IMG/VR virus record: IMGVR_UViG_3300027896_000104
Location: 1-38,526 of that record
Origin: a virus
Length of the DNA: 38,526 nucleotides
Strand: one strand, 5' to 3'
Shown one piece after another: positions 1-7,893 of this stretch. Position 1 is the stretch's first letter, and each line of letters opens with the position of its first letter. A model generated the notes under the pieces. The model did not search any database, was not told the DNA's origin, and worked only from the letters and a program-made list of their open reading frames with translations. Position numbers and translations under genes: made by a program.

Positions 1-126
1 TCGAAGTGCGGCTGGTGGAGGGTCGCGCCCGGCGACGCGGTCTGAAGCGTCACGTGCGTCCACCCCGCGCCGGCGGCAATGACCTGCGAACCTCCGAGGC
101 CGTCGTTGACCGTGACTGCCTTCGCG
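1..126. repeat. Left copy of 126-bp terminal direct repeat (circular join)
   Basis: Bases 1-126 are identical to 38393-38518. A gene crossing the left end continues in frame after the right copy, so this is the overlap of a circularly assembled genome (about 38,392 bp) and not a duplicated locus. A physical terminal repeat of the virion DNA is possible but less likely, because the right copy is followed by 8 unrelated bases. Confidence 0.9.
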
Positions 127-755
127 CCAGGGTTCTTCACCCAGAGATCGGTGATGCAGAGCAGGCCGACCGCCGGCGTGCCTCCGGTGGTCCACAAGAG
201 CTTGCTCACCACCGCGCCACCGCTCGTCTGGATTCTCCACGCCGTTGTGCCGCCGAGCGGGTCCGTCTGCCCGGACGTGCGCGTCACCGTGGATCCGCTC
301 ACTACCGCCCAGGTGCCCGTCTGCGACAGGTCCTCGCTGTACGGGCCGCGGTTCTCGACGCCCACCTCGAAGTCGATGCCCTGCACCTTCGCCGCGCCCG
401 CCACCGTCACCACGGGCGGGTACTGCACCTTGCTGACGAGATAGCCGGGGATCGGGAAGATGAGTTGCGAGCCGGTGCCAGTGCCGGCAGGTACGTTTGC
501 CCACGACCAGAACGGGTCGGGCGTGTAGAAGTAGAACGAGATGAGCGGTCCTTTCTGCGCGCGGAAGAACGCACCCAGGAGAGCCGCGCGCACCGGATCG
601 CACAGCCAGCCCTCGGACACCATCCACCGCGGCGCGGTGCGCACGGTGCGCCGCTGGCCAGGGCCGGTCTCCGTGGGAGAGGTGAGGACGTCCCACTCCT
701 CGTTGGGAGCCGCTCCGTAGTCAGGCGCCACACTCGGATTGAGGAGATCGGTCAC
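1..755 (-). CDS. Minor tail protein, N-terminal part (gene split by contig ends)
   Basis: The gene starts at GTG (753-755), which overlaps the TGA of the gene before it (GTGA). An in-frame TAA lies two codons upstream, so this is the earliest possible start. The frame is open to base 1 and, across the circular join, from 38392 to a stop at 38074, giving a 357-residue protein. The N-terminal quarter has a stretch around ALLGAFFRAQKGPLISFYFY that resembles DUF2460-type minor tail proteins. The rest reads as beta-rich modules with repeated Trp and Gly-Thr segments, as in tail-tip or receptor-contact proteins. Its position between an L-like protein and a J-like tip protein supports a tail-tip role. 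I cannot assign a precise orthologue. Confidence 0.8.
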   Translation of the reverse strand, partial: MTDLLNPSVAPDYGAAPNEEWDVLTSPTETGPGQRRTVRTAPRWMVSEGWLCDPVRAALLGAFFRAQKGPLISFYFYTPDPFWSWANVPAGTGTGSQLIFPIPGYLVSKVQYPPVVTVAGAAKVQGIDFEVGVENRGPYSEDLSQTGTWAVVSGSTVTRTSGQTDPLGGTTAWRIQTSGGAVVSKLLWTTGGTPAVGLLCITDLWVKNPGAKAVTVNDGLGGSQVIAAGAGWTHVTLQTASPGATLHQPHF

Positions 756-919
756 GGCTTACCTGGCCAAGGTCTCGGTGGTTTGGTTGGGGCCGGTCTT
801 GATTGAACAATGGAACGTCGGATCTCAAGCCGTGGCAGCCGCGGGGATGGCGTCGGAACTGACGCGACAGAACCCCACGAAAAACTGGCGATGAGTAAGA
901 GCCACGCGAACGAGTTCAT
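752..919 (-). CDS. Small secreted or membrane-anchored protein, 55 aa
   Basis: ATG (917-919) is preceded by a very strong Shine-Dalgarno stretch, GGAGGGGGG, five bases upstream. The stop overlaps the GTG of the next tail gene (GTGA), so the frame fits the coupled operon. The product has a hydrophobic N-terminus (residues 4-16, FAWLLLIASFSWG) with a plausible signal-peptidase site after SVAS, followed by a Pro/Arg-rich tail ending WPGKP. It has no family that I recognise. Secreted microproteins in tail operons can act in entry exclusion or lysis, but that is inference. The good ribosome site and exact overlap make a real gene likely. Confidence 0.6.
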   Translation of the reverse strand: MNSFAWLLLIASFSWGSVASVPTPSPRLPRLEIRRSIVQSRPAPTKPPRPWPGKP

Positions 920-920
920 G

Positions 921-1712
921 TCAACCCCCCTCCGTTAGGTGTATAGGTGGCTGATTCGGAGCGGGTCTGGGAGTTCCCACCGGCCCCGGTCTGCTACTGC
1001 CCGGCGCTAGTCGTGGAGTCCCTGTCGGTGCCGGCCTCCCTTGCGGTACCGGCGTCGCGTCTCCCCCCACCGACCCATACCTGGTCGCGCCTGGCATAAA
1101 CTGACTCACAAAAAAGCTCAGCCGCGTACCCTTCGTCGGCATCGCGAGGAAGCCGCCGTAGTGCGCCGTGTTCGCGAGCGTGACGCACCACGCGCGCGTG
1201 TGGTCGCAGACGGTCGTGGCGCCCGCGTACTGGCAGCGCACGCCCTTGAACATCTCGGAGCACAGCCGCGTGCAGACGACGCCGATGCCCGACGAGTTAG
1301 CGATCGCGGGCAGTCTGCCGGTGAGGGTGGCCGAGCCGTCGTCGAAGGTCAGATCCACGACGATGCCGGGGAACTCGGTGATCGCGGTGAGTTGGTTGCC
1401 GGACGCATCGAACACGACCCGATAGAGGTTGATGGCCTTGCCGAGCAGGCCGCCGAAGGCGGTGCCGTCGTTGTCGGCGGTCGTGATCTTGCCGTCGGCG
1501 TTGTCGAGGTTGACCTTCAGGGTCGGGTCGTCGCTCAAGTCGATCGAGCTGACCGTGAGGCCGCCCCATGCGAAGGCGTTGCCGCCCACGGTGACGCCAG
1601 CGCGCGCGGTCGTGAGGCGGATCGGCGTGGCGCACAGAACCTCAACCGCCCAGCACAAGCGCACCGCGTCGGCCTGCAGGGCCGCGAGCACGCCGAGCGG
1701 GAGCGACCTCAT
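921..1712 (-). CDS. Minor tail protein, lambda gpL-like (DUF2163-like), 263 aa
   Basis: ATG overlaps the tape-measure stop (ATGA). The first 130 residues are a beta-rich domain (VTVGGNAFAWGGLTVSSIDL, later FDASGNQLTAITEFPG) of the kind found in DUF2163 tail proteins. Residues about 147-180 carry a four-cysteine signature, CTRLCSEMFKGVRC then VCDHT and WC, followed by HYGGF. This matches the metal-binding C-terminal motif of lambda L-type proteins that seed the tail tip. The last 40 residues are Pro/Gly/Arg-rich and probably disordered. It sits directly after the tape measure, where L-type proteins are normally encoded. Confidence 0.75.
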   Translation of the reverse strand: MRSLPLGVLAALQADAVRLCWAVEVLCATPIRLTTARAGVTVGGNAFAWGGLTVSSIDLSDDPTLKVNLDNADGKITTADNDGTAFGGLLGKAINLYRVVFDASGNQLTAITEFPGIVVDLTFDDGSATLTGRLPAIANSSGIGVVCTRLCSEMFKGVRCQYAGATTVCDHTRAWCVTLANTAHYGGFLAMPTKGTRLSFFVSQFMPGATRYGSVGGDATPVPQGRPAPTGTPRLAPGSSRPGPVGTPRPAPNQPPIHLTEGG

Positions 1713-4700
1713 GCCTGCCTCCCAAGCGACCCGGCGTCGGCGAAGCCCGGTCCACTGGTCCAGTAGGTCGGCTGCTCGCCGGCCGCCGTCGCAGCCGCCG
1801 CCGCGAGCCGGTAGAACGCTGATGTCACCGCGTCTGCTGCAACCGCGGTTGCGTCCAGGGACGTGGCCGCATTGCCCGCCGATGTCGCCTGCGCGTTCGT
1901 CCCTCCTGTCGCCGATTCAAGCGCCGTCGTCATGAGGTCGATCTGATCCTTCAGCAGCGCGTTCTTGTCGGAGACTTCCTTCTCCCACGCGGCGATCATG
2001 TCTTGGGCGGCCTTCTCGGCCGCAACGATATCGGCCTCGGCCTGCTGCCGGAAGGCGTAGTCGGGCGAGGCGCTGTCGCTGCTCAGGTTGACGTTCCAGA
2101 GCGACTGCCCGTACTTGAGGATCTCCGACATGATGGCCTGCACCTGCTCGGCGCTGGTGGCGCCGGCCAGGCTCGTGTTCAGGTCGGCCAACTGCTGCTT
2201 GTACCAGTCGGCGAGCTGCTGCGGACCCGCTTCCTTGGCCTTCTGCTCCTCGAAGCCCGTGAGTACGCCGGCGGTCGAGCTGGAGATCCCCTTCGAGATC
2301 GACTCGAGCTGCGCGAAATACTGCAAGCCGGCGGCGTACTGGCTGTTGGCGAGCGAGAGGAGGCTCTGCGCGTTGGCCACCTGCTCGGACGAGAACATCT
2401 GGTCGAGACTGGCGGTGAGCTCCTTCGCCTTCGACATCGTGTCGTCGAAGCCGGTGAGGAAGGCGCCGCGCAGCGTCTCGTTGACTTTCGCGCGCAGCTC
2501 GTCGGTCGTGGAGCCGAGGAGCTTGTCGACCGTCCCCATGTCCATGATCGCCTGGATCCACGCCGTGAACGACGCGAGCGCCGCGTCGAACTTGCCGGTG
2601 TCGAAGGATGCGAGCTCCTCAGCCTGGCGGCCGCCGCTGACGCCGATGCCCGTCATGCCGGTCTGCAGATAGGGCGTAAAGGCCTTGAACACCGTTCGCG
2701 GCGCCGCGGACGTGAGGATCTCCGACATGATCTGGCTGGCATCGGCGGTCTGGTCGTTCCACTTCGCCGACCACGATGGCGAGGCAAACGGCTGCTTCAT
2801 CGTGACCAACAGGCCACGCATCGAGATGGTGGTGGACTCGATCACGTCGGTCAGTTGGCGAACAAAGTCCTTCGTGCCCATGACGTCGGGGCCGCCGGGG
2901 TTGAATCCGGCGCCGACCAGGCCACCAGGGCCCCATTGGTAGTATGTGGAAGCCGCCTCGGCGGACCGCCCACTCCCGGCGATGACGCTGTATCCGTAGG
3001 ACTTCGAGCCGCCCGAGCTGAAGTAGCTGATCGCAGCCATGATGACCGCGGCAGCGGCGGCCACGATCGGATTCCCCCTGCTCATCTCCCAGCCTGAGAC
3101 GAAACCTGTGACCGCGCCGCCAGCGGTGGCCGCGGTGCGGTCGTTGTTCTGCGCTCCGTAGTACATGAGTCCGGCGCCCAAGAGTTGGCCGCCAGCCTCC
3201 AACTTCTGCGTGGTGGTCATGCTGCCCCAGCCACCCTGCAGAATGCCCTTGAAGTTCTTGTCGCCCGAGAGCGGCCCCTGCCCGCCGAAGAGCGCCTCCT
3301 CGAGCGTGTCCGACATGATCTTGCCGGCAGCCTTCGAGGCGTCCTTCCACATGTTCTCCCACGCCTTGTTGGCATCGCCCTCGAACAGAGACGTCGTGAC
3401 GTTGGCGAGGGATTTTTCGAGGCTCTTGACGGTGTCGCCCCAGTAGTCCTGCAGCCATTTCGCTTCGTACTGCGCCTTGGCCCGGTCGAGCGTGACCGAG
3501 ATGATGAGCGGGTCCACTTTCAGCGGCACGAGCACGACGTCGCGCCAGCTCGAGTACGCCTGGCCGGCGAAGAGCGCGGCCATCTTCGCGACGTCCGTCT
3601 GGTGAGCGAGGTCCTTGATCGCCTGCGCGTCGGCGTGGATCGCCGCCTGGTGCATGCCGTGCACGAAGGTTGAGTCGGAGACCGCGACCGTCTCGCCCTT
3701 CTGGAGGCGTATCCAGTCCTCGAGGCCGTAGGTTGCCTTGCTGATCCAGTCGGCGTCGGCGGCGATGGCATCCGCGTGGTCTTTCGCGGCTTTCGTGGCT
3801 GCCTCGCCGGCGGCGCTCTCGTTTTTGGTCGCCGCTGTCGCGCCCTCCTGTGCCGCTGTCTGCCCATCGAGCGCGACCTTGACCGCAGCCAGCTCGCGCT
3901 CGTGCTCTGCGAGCTTCTGAGTCAGGGCAAGGTAGGCCGACGACTCGTCGTCGAGGCCTTTCATTTTGTCCTTGTCCTGCTGGATCGTCGTCTGCATCAG
4001 CTTGACAAGCGTGGTGAGCTCGCCGGTTGTCAGCTTCGAGAGTGCGCTGTCGAAGTTCCGCTCTTCGGCTGTGATCCCGGAGAAGTTGTTCGCGATGCCC
4101 TTCAGGCCATCGGCCAAGAGCTTGGTCGCGCCCTGGAGCAGCCCTGTTTGCAGCACCACGTTGCCGAGGCTCTTCTTCGCTTCGTCCCACTGTGCTGCGT
4201 AGATCTTGATGCCGCCGCCGGCGAGAGCAACCTGCTCGGCCACGCCCTTGGTCTTGGCTTCGACGATATCAAGGATCGCGGCGCGCGCCGCGTCGATCCC
4301 ATTCGCTTCGTAAGCGTTGTTGATGTACGCCTGCTGCGCCTCGGTGAGTTTGATGTGAGCGGCCCGCAGACCAAGCGCCGCCTTTTCGGGAATGGTCATC
4401 GCGCGGCCGAGAGCGGCTGCTGCCGACGTCAGGTCCATGCCCCAGACGGCCGCGAGGTCGTTGGCTACCTTCAACGTCCGCTCGAACGCTTCGCCGCGGA
4501 CCACATTGAACGTCGCGAGCATGGCCGCGGCCGACTGCGTCGTCGCGATCGAGGTGCCCGTGAGGTTCAGGAGTCCTTGGGCGAAGTCGGTGATCGCGCC
4601 GGCCGTGAGGCCGGCCGAGAAGCCCGTCGCTCGTACGACGCCTTCGAGGCGCGCGTTCGCTTCCGCGGCCGTGATCGCTGCGGCTGTCGCGTCCTTCAGA

Positions 4701-4909
4701 AAGCCGACGGCCGCCTGGATCGAGACGTAGCCGGCGAACGCAGCCGCAACCTTCGAGGCGGCGCTCTCGAGCTCGTTGAACTTCGGGGCCGCTGTGCCGG
4801 CGGCATCGCCCGCTTTTCCCGTCTCGCCCTTGATGGCCTGCAAACCCGTGACTGCGCCCGACGCGTCGAGCTCGGCCTTGAAGAGGATGTCAGCGGTGCC
4901 GCTTGCCAT
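1709..4909 (-). CDS. Tail tape measure protein, 1066 aa
   Basis: This is the longest gene and follows the frameshifted chaperone pair directly, the invariant place for the tape measure in siphophages. The protein is Ala/Gly-rich and largely helical. The N-terminal 60 residues have the typical AELDASGAVTGLQ start. A long middle section predicted as coiled coil covers roughly residues 300-400. A hydrophobic stretch near residues 610-640 (NPIVAAAAAVIMAAISYF) is of the membrane-inserting type common in this family. At the usual 0.15 nm per residue the tail would be about 150-160 nm long. The start ATG lies 18 nt inside the end of the -1 frame chaperone. No lysozyme or peptidase motif is evident. 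Confidence 0.93.
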   Translation of the reverse strand: MASGTADILFKAELDASGAVTGLQAIKGETGKAGDAAGTAAPKFNELESAASKVAAAFAGYVSIQAAVGFLKDATAAAITAAEANARLEGVVRATGFSAGLTAGAITDFAQGLLNLTGTSIATTQSAAAMLATFNVVRGEAFERTLKVANDLAAVWGMDLTSAAAALGRAMTIPEKAALGLRAAHIKLTEAQQAYINNAYEANGIDAARAAILDIVEAKTKGVAEQVALAGGGIKIYAAQWDEAKKSLGNVVLQTGLLQGATKLLADGLKGIANNFSGITAEERNFDSALSKLTTGELTTLVKLMQTTIQQDKDKMKGLDDESSAYLALTQKLAEHERELAAVKVALDGQTAAQEGATAATKNESAAGEAATKAAKDHADAIAADADWISKATYGLEDWIRLQKGETVAVSDSTFVHGMHQAAIHADAQAIKDLAHQTDVAKMAALFAGQAYSSWRDVVLVPLKVDPLIISVTLDRAKAQYEAKWLQDYWGDTVKSLEKSLANVTTSLFEGDANKAWENMWKDASKAAGKIMSDTLEEALFGGQGPLSGDKNFKGILQGGWGSMTTTQKLEAGGQLLGAGLMYYGAQNNDRTAATAGGAVTGFVSGWEMSRGNPIVAAAAAVIMAAISYFSSGGSKSYGYSVIAGSGRSAEAASTYYQWGPGGLVGAGFNPGGPDVMGTKDFVRQLTDVIESTTISMRGLLVTMKQPFASPSWSAKWNDQTADASQIMSEILTSAAPRTVFKAFTPYLQTGMTGIGVSGGRQAEELASFDTGKFDAALASFTAWIQAIMDMGTVDKLLGSTTDELRAKVNETLRGAFLTGFDDTMSKAKELTASLDQMFSSEQVANAQSLLSLANSQYAAGLQYFAQLESISKGISSSTAGVLTGFEEQKAKEAGPQQLADWYKQQLADLNTSLAGATSAEQVQAIMSEILKYGQSLWNVNLSSDSASPDYAFRQQAEADIVAAEKAAQDMIAAWEKEVSDKNALLKDQIDLMTTALESATGGTNAQATSAGNAATSLDATAVAADAVTSAFYRLAAAAATAAGEQPTYWTSGPGFADAGSLGRQA

Positions 4910-5201
4910 CTTTACCCTTCGCCTTGTTCTTGTCTTGGCGCCGCGACTGCTCGATCAGGAAGTACGCCTCGATGATGGCGAGGCCGGTCCAGGTGTCCCG
5001 CGTCGCGAGCTCCGGGAACGATGCGAGGATCGCCGCACAGCCCTCGTAGCGCAGGCCGACGATGCCGCCGAAGCTGGCGTTGACCTGCGTGCGGCACAGA
5101 TCCCAGGCGCGCCAGCATCGGGTCTCCCACGCTCCTAACCCATGGCGCCAGCCGCTTCGCTCGCCATAGGCGAATCTGCGGGCGGCTGAATCGGCGAGTC
5201 T
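4890..5201 (-). CDS. Tail assembly chaperone, frameshift-only C-terminal domain (gpT-like)
   Basis: There is no credible start codon here. The frame is -1 relative to the gene at 5135-5668 and opens exactly at the A7 slippery run (5201-5207). Reading through it gives a 103-residue extension, so slippage would make a 259-residue fusion (156 + 103). The extension contains RCWRAWDLCRTQVN and later IIEAYFLIEQSRRQDKNK, and ends 18 nt inside the tape-measure gene. This copies the lambda G/GT arrangement, in which the extension binds the tape measure during assembly. Codon use and the absence of stops favour this frame over the other minus frame. Confidence 0.8.
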   Translation of the reverse strand, partial: RLADSAARRFAYGERSGWRHGLGAWETRCWRAWDLCRTQVNASFGGIVGLRYEGCAAILASFPELATRDTWTGLAIIEAYFLIEQSRRQDKNKAKGKDGKRHR

Positions 5202-5668
5202 TTTTTTACCGCGTCCTGCTGCGCGCCGAGACGGAGCGCCTCGCCGATCACGAGGTAGAACGTGGGCAGCGTGTGGCAGATCCCGTCACGCACCTTGTCG
5301 CTCCACGTGATCGGCCGCGTCACGCCGGTTTGTGGATCCACACCGAGCAGGCTGCGTCCGCCCTTGATGATGCGGGTCCCGATCGCGAGGCGCACGTCAA
5401 GGTCGAGCCCGCTCTTTCCGGTCGACCTCCCGGAGCAGAGCGGGCACGTGATCTTGGTCGGAGATTCGCCGGCGGCGGCAATCTCGGACACCTGTCCGAT
5501 CCCATCGCAGCGCCGGCAGATGTTGAACGTCTCTTGGACCTCCGCCAGGTCGCCGTGCGAATACGGCTTGAGCAGGAGCTCAGCGACGGGCTCCTGCCCG
5601 TCGTTGAGCGCTGGAATGGGGACCCAAACCGGGTCCTCGAAGCCACTCTCGATCGTTGTGGGTAGCAC
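5135..5668 (-). CDS. Tail assembly chaperone (gpG-like) with zinc-ribbon insertion, 177 aa
   Basis: The gene lies between the tube protein and the tape measure, the standard place for this chaperone. It begins MLPTTIESGF and has the usual mix of a short beta-rich N-terminus and a helical C-terminal half. Unusually, residues 51-78 hold two CxxC pairs (CRRC and CPLC) with following Gly residues, like a DnaJ-type zinc ribbon. The last two lysines before slippage are residues 155-156, and without slippage 21 further residues are added. The unslipped product should be the more abundant one, as in lambda gpG. Confidence 0.82.
   Translation of the reverse strand: MLPTTIESGFEDPVWVPIPALNDGQEPVAELLLKPYSHGDLAEVQETFNICRRCDGIGQVSEIAAAGESPTKITCPLCSGRSTGKSGLDLDVRLAIGTRIIKGGRSLLGVDPQTGVTRPITWSDKVRDGICHTLPTFYLVIGEALRLGAQQDAVKKDSPIQPPADSPMASEAAGAMG
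5201..5207 (-). promoter_or_regulatory. Programmed -1 ribosomal frameshift slippery site
   Basis: The minus strand reads GTA AAA AAA GAC, so A-AAA-AAA is placed exactly in the X-XXY-YYZ register for tandem -1 slippage. It is one of only a few long homopolymer runs in this GC-rich genome. The -1 frame is open from here to 4890, past the zero-frame stop at 5135. Confidence 0.8.
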
Positions 5669-5703
5669 GGTTTCTCCTTTCCGTCACCCGGTTTGCGCGC
5701 GGC

Positions 5704-6711
5704 CTACTGCATCAAGCCGACGTAGGTTGCGAGCGGGTTGTTGAGTACGACCTTGACGCACGAGGCGTCGCCGCCGTCCTGGTAGTAGGCGGTGCCGTCG
5801 ATGCTGATCTCGCGCTCGTTGCCGCTGCCAACGGCGGGCACGTTCGAGAGGTAGCACTGCACCTCGGGGAACAGGAACGAGAGCTTGTGGTTGGCATTGG
5901 TCGGGTGCTTGAAAATGAACTCGATGTTGTGCTCCGCCTCGCCTGTCGCCAGCACCTTGATGGTCGCGGCATCGTCGAAGAGGCCGGTGAGTGAGACCGA
6001 GGCCTTGTCGATCCCTCCGATCACGATCACCGAGGCGTAGCGGTTGCCGTCAGGCACGTAGCGGACGGACACCTTCCGCGAGATCGAGAACTTGGCGTTC
6101 GCGACCATCGTGGTCTGCACGGTGTCAACCTTGAGGATGACGTCGGCCATGTTGAAGAGGACGTCGGTGTAGGTCGTCGGGCTGGCCTGTTCGCGTGTAC
6201 CAGCCTCCCAGGTGCCTTTCGCGGTGCCAGCGGTCGTGAAGGTGAGCATCGCCTCGGTGTCGTCGGTGTTGACTTCGCAGTCGAGCCCGAGGATGCAGTT
6301 CCCGTCGAGCACGTCACCCTTTCCGGCTTCCGTGTCCCAGATCTCGCAGCCGAAGTACGGGCCGGCCGCGTGCCACGCTCCGGCGACGAGCTTGAATGTG
6401 TGTGTGTACGGGTCGGCGCCGCCGGCCACGGCGTACGAGGGGAACATCTTGTAGAGCAGGAGCCCGATCATGTTGCGCTCGATCGGGATCGACATCTTGT
6501 GCCCGTCGTTGTGGTACCGCCCGCGCGGCGGCTGCGACAGGTTCGGGTCGCCTCGAAGCACGCGCGACGTCGCGAGCGCCTGCGTGCGGCCGAGGTCGTG
6601 CCCGATGATCGGGATCCTCTGCCCCTTGCTGACCGGAGTCGGGCGGGTGTTGAAGGTGGCCTCGCCCCACATCGCGATCTGGTTCTGTGCGTTGGTCCGA
6701 ATGATTGCCAT
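5704..6711 (-). CDS. Major tail tube protein, 335 aa
   Basis: The protein starts MAIIRTNAQNQIAMWGEATF and is rich in beta strands with alternating Thr/Val (KVSVRYVPDGNRYASVIVIGG, DKASVSLTGLFDD), as expected of siphovirus tube subunits. It stands upstream of the chaperones and downstream of the head-tail connectors. Its length is somewhat above the usual 150-300 residues, which suggests an extra surface domain. No sheath gene follows it, so the tail is non-contractile. Confidence 0.8.
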   Translation of the reverse strand: MAIIRTNAQNQIAMWGEATFNTRPTPVSKGQRIPIIGHDLGRTQALATSRVLRGDPNLSQPPRGRYHNDGHKMSIPIERNMIGLLLYKMFPSYAVAGGADPYTHTFKLVAGAWHAAGPYFGCEIWDTEAGKGDVLDGNCILGLDCEVNTDDTEAMLTFTTAGTAKGTWEAGTREQASPTTYTDVLFNMADVILKVDTVQTTMVANAKFSISRKVSVRYVPDGNRYASVIVIGGIDKASVSLTGLFDDAATIKVLATGEAEHNIEFIFKHPTNANHKLSFLFPEVQCYLSNVPAVGSGNEREISIDGTAYYQDGGDASCVKVVLNNPLATYVGLMQ

Positions 6712-6714
6712 CGC

Positions 6715-6936
6715 CTATCCCCTGCCCTTCCCGGCCGCCGTGTAGGCGTCCGCGTGAGTCGGTTGACTGGACGGCTCGATGACAAGGCCCGACACCTTCA
6801 GGGCCTCCACCTCCTCGTCCGTCAGTTCCACCTCTGTCGGTGTGGTCGTGAACCTTGTCCTGAAGCCTTCGAACGTGCGGAACGTCTCCCGGAACGGGTC
6901 ATCGTCCGCAAGCCTGGCCAGGTACTTCTTCGCCAT
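6715..6936 (-). CDS. Small head-tail region protein, 73 aa, unknown
   Basis: A short acidic protein starting MAKKYLARLADDDPF, with a compact helical part (VELTDEEVEALKVSGLVIEP) and a polar tail ending AAGKGRG. It lies between the tail terminator and the tube gene with only a few bases on each side, so it belongs to the operon. Mu-type phages encode a small protein (gp38) here, but I see no convincing similarity. Confidence 0.65.
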   Translation of the reverse strand: MAKKYLARLADDDPFRETFRTFEGFRTRFTTTPTEVELTDEEVEALKVSGLVIEPSSQPTHADAYTAAGKGRG

Positions 6937-6946
6937 TGCGCCCTCC

Positions 6947-7378
6947 CTATCCCTGCTGCCAGAACGTCCAGCCCTGCACGTACAGCAGCGCTCCCACCGG
7001 CATGTCGACCAGCAGGTCGTCTGCCGCCAGGAGCTGCACTTTCTGAGATCCGAGCGTGAACATCAGCCCCTCCAGTGCGGTGTCGCAGGTCTCGAGGAGC
7101 GAGAAAGCGTCCGTGCCAGTCGGCACTCCCACTGCCAGGCCGGGCGCGCAGACGTAGACCTCGAAGCTATACGCCGACACGTTCTGGCGCGTGGCGCCGA
7201 TCGCCTTCATTCGCGGCTCGTGATGCTTGCCGGCATAGGCGACGCCCACCGTGGGCGGCTGGCGCAGCGTGACCTTGAAGTCCTCGAGGCTGTTGACGGG
7301 GACAAGCGCGACGCCAGCCGGAAGCGCCGACGTGAGGGCGGCAAGGATCGCTGTGCGAGCTGTGTCAATCTGACTCAC
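6947..7378 (-). CDS. Tail terminator / Mu gp37-like protein, 143 aa
   Basis: ATG overlaps the stop of the preceding gene (ATGA). The pattern of an N-terminal helix (IDTARTAILAALTSAL), a strand carrying VPVNSLEDFKVTLRQPPTVGVAY, and later SYSFEVYVCAPG matches the small tail-terminator / gp37-type (DUF1834-like) proteins that cap the tail and contact the connector. The position after the gpG-like protein and before the tube gene agrees. Family membership is judged by position and fold pattern. Confidence 0.65.
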   Translation of the reverse strand: MSQIDTARTAILAALTSALPAGVALVPVNSLEDFKVTLRQPPTVGVAYAGKHHEPRMKAIGATRQNVSAYSFEVYVCAPGLAVGVPTGTDAFSLLETCDTALEGLMFTLGSQKVQLLAADDLLVDMPVGALLYVQGWTFWQQG

Positions 7379-7893
7379 GCGGCGTCCTCTGCCATCGTCT
7401 TGAGCGCGAAGGCGCGGATCGCTTCCACCCGCTCAGGCGAGAGGCCGATGTACGGGCGCGCCGGAAGGTGTGTGGCGTGGTGGCGCCCAGCGTCGCCGCC
7501 GAACTGGTGGATGGCCGCGTAGACGAGCGGCGTGACACCGCCCCAGGCAATGAGTCTGCCAAGGGCGCCGAGCTCGTATCCGCTGCGAACGCTCGCGCGC
7601 AGTCTTCCGGTGTCGACCAGCGTGGTGCCGCGCTGCGGGGACCGCTTCCTATTGCCAGCGAGGAACTTCCGGTAGGCCGCGACGTAGACCCCCAACGCGC
7701 GCTGGCTCGGCTTCCACGCGTCTCCGGTTGTAGGATCCGCCTGACGACGGAAGGACTGCGAGCTGTCGGCGAGGATCTGCGCGGCGCCAAACTCGCCGAT
7801 CTTCACCAACGAGTCGGCGGTCCACCGCTGTCGGATCACCTCGAGCCGGTTCAGCATGCGGCGGACGTCGGCGTTGAACGTGAAGCCGGCCAT
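7375..7893 (-). CDS. Virion morphogenesis / tail completion protein, Mu gpG-like, 172 aa
   Basis: I chose the ATG at 7891-7893 because it overlaps the previous stop (ATGA); an upstream ATG would add only 8 residues. The protein has an N-terminal helix (MLNRLEVIRQRW), a central DTGRLRASV motif and a C-terminal RPYIGLSPERVEAI motif. All three are hallmarks of the phage virion morphogenesis / neck protein family (Mu gpG, P2 gpS type). It acts in head-tail joining. Confidence 0.8.
   Translation of the reverse strand: MAGFTFNADVRRMLNRLEVIRQRWTADSLVKIGEFGAAQILADSSQSFRRQADPTTGDAWKPSQRALGVYVAAYRKFLAGNRKRSPQRGTTLVDTGRLRASVRSGYELGALGRLIAWGGVTPLVYAAIHQFGGDAGRHHATHLPARPYIGLSPERVEAIRAFALKTMAEDAA

Noticed and set aside
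919-933. 15-bp identity TGTCAACCCCCCTCC at 919-933 and 28276-28290
   Set aside because: About one such match is expected by chance in 38 kb (pairs of positions over 4 to the 15th). In one place it is a ribosome site next to a stop codon, in the other a promoter -35 region.
3776-4975. 399-aa plus-strand open frame antisense to the tape measure
   Set aside because: Arg/Leu/Gly-rich composition typical of shadow frames in GC-rich DNA, with no domain, no ribosome site and no promoter. The same holds for the frames at 2003-3097, 15464-16651 and 20755-21561. The plus frame at 11915-12628 differs by having a fold, a promoter and a ribosome site.
4912-5130. 72-aa minus-strand frame with an ATG (MGDPMLARLG type)
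   Set aside because: It is the third frame over the chaperone extension. The -1 frame reached by the A7 slip gives a chaperone-like sequence, while this one gives Arg/Pro/His-rich shadow composition.
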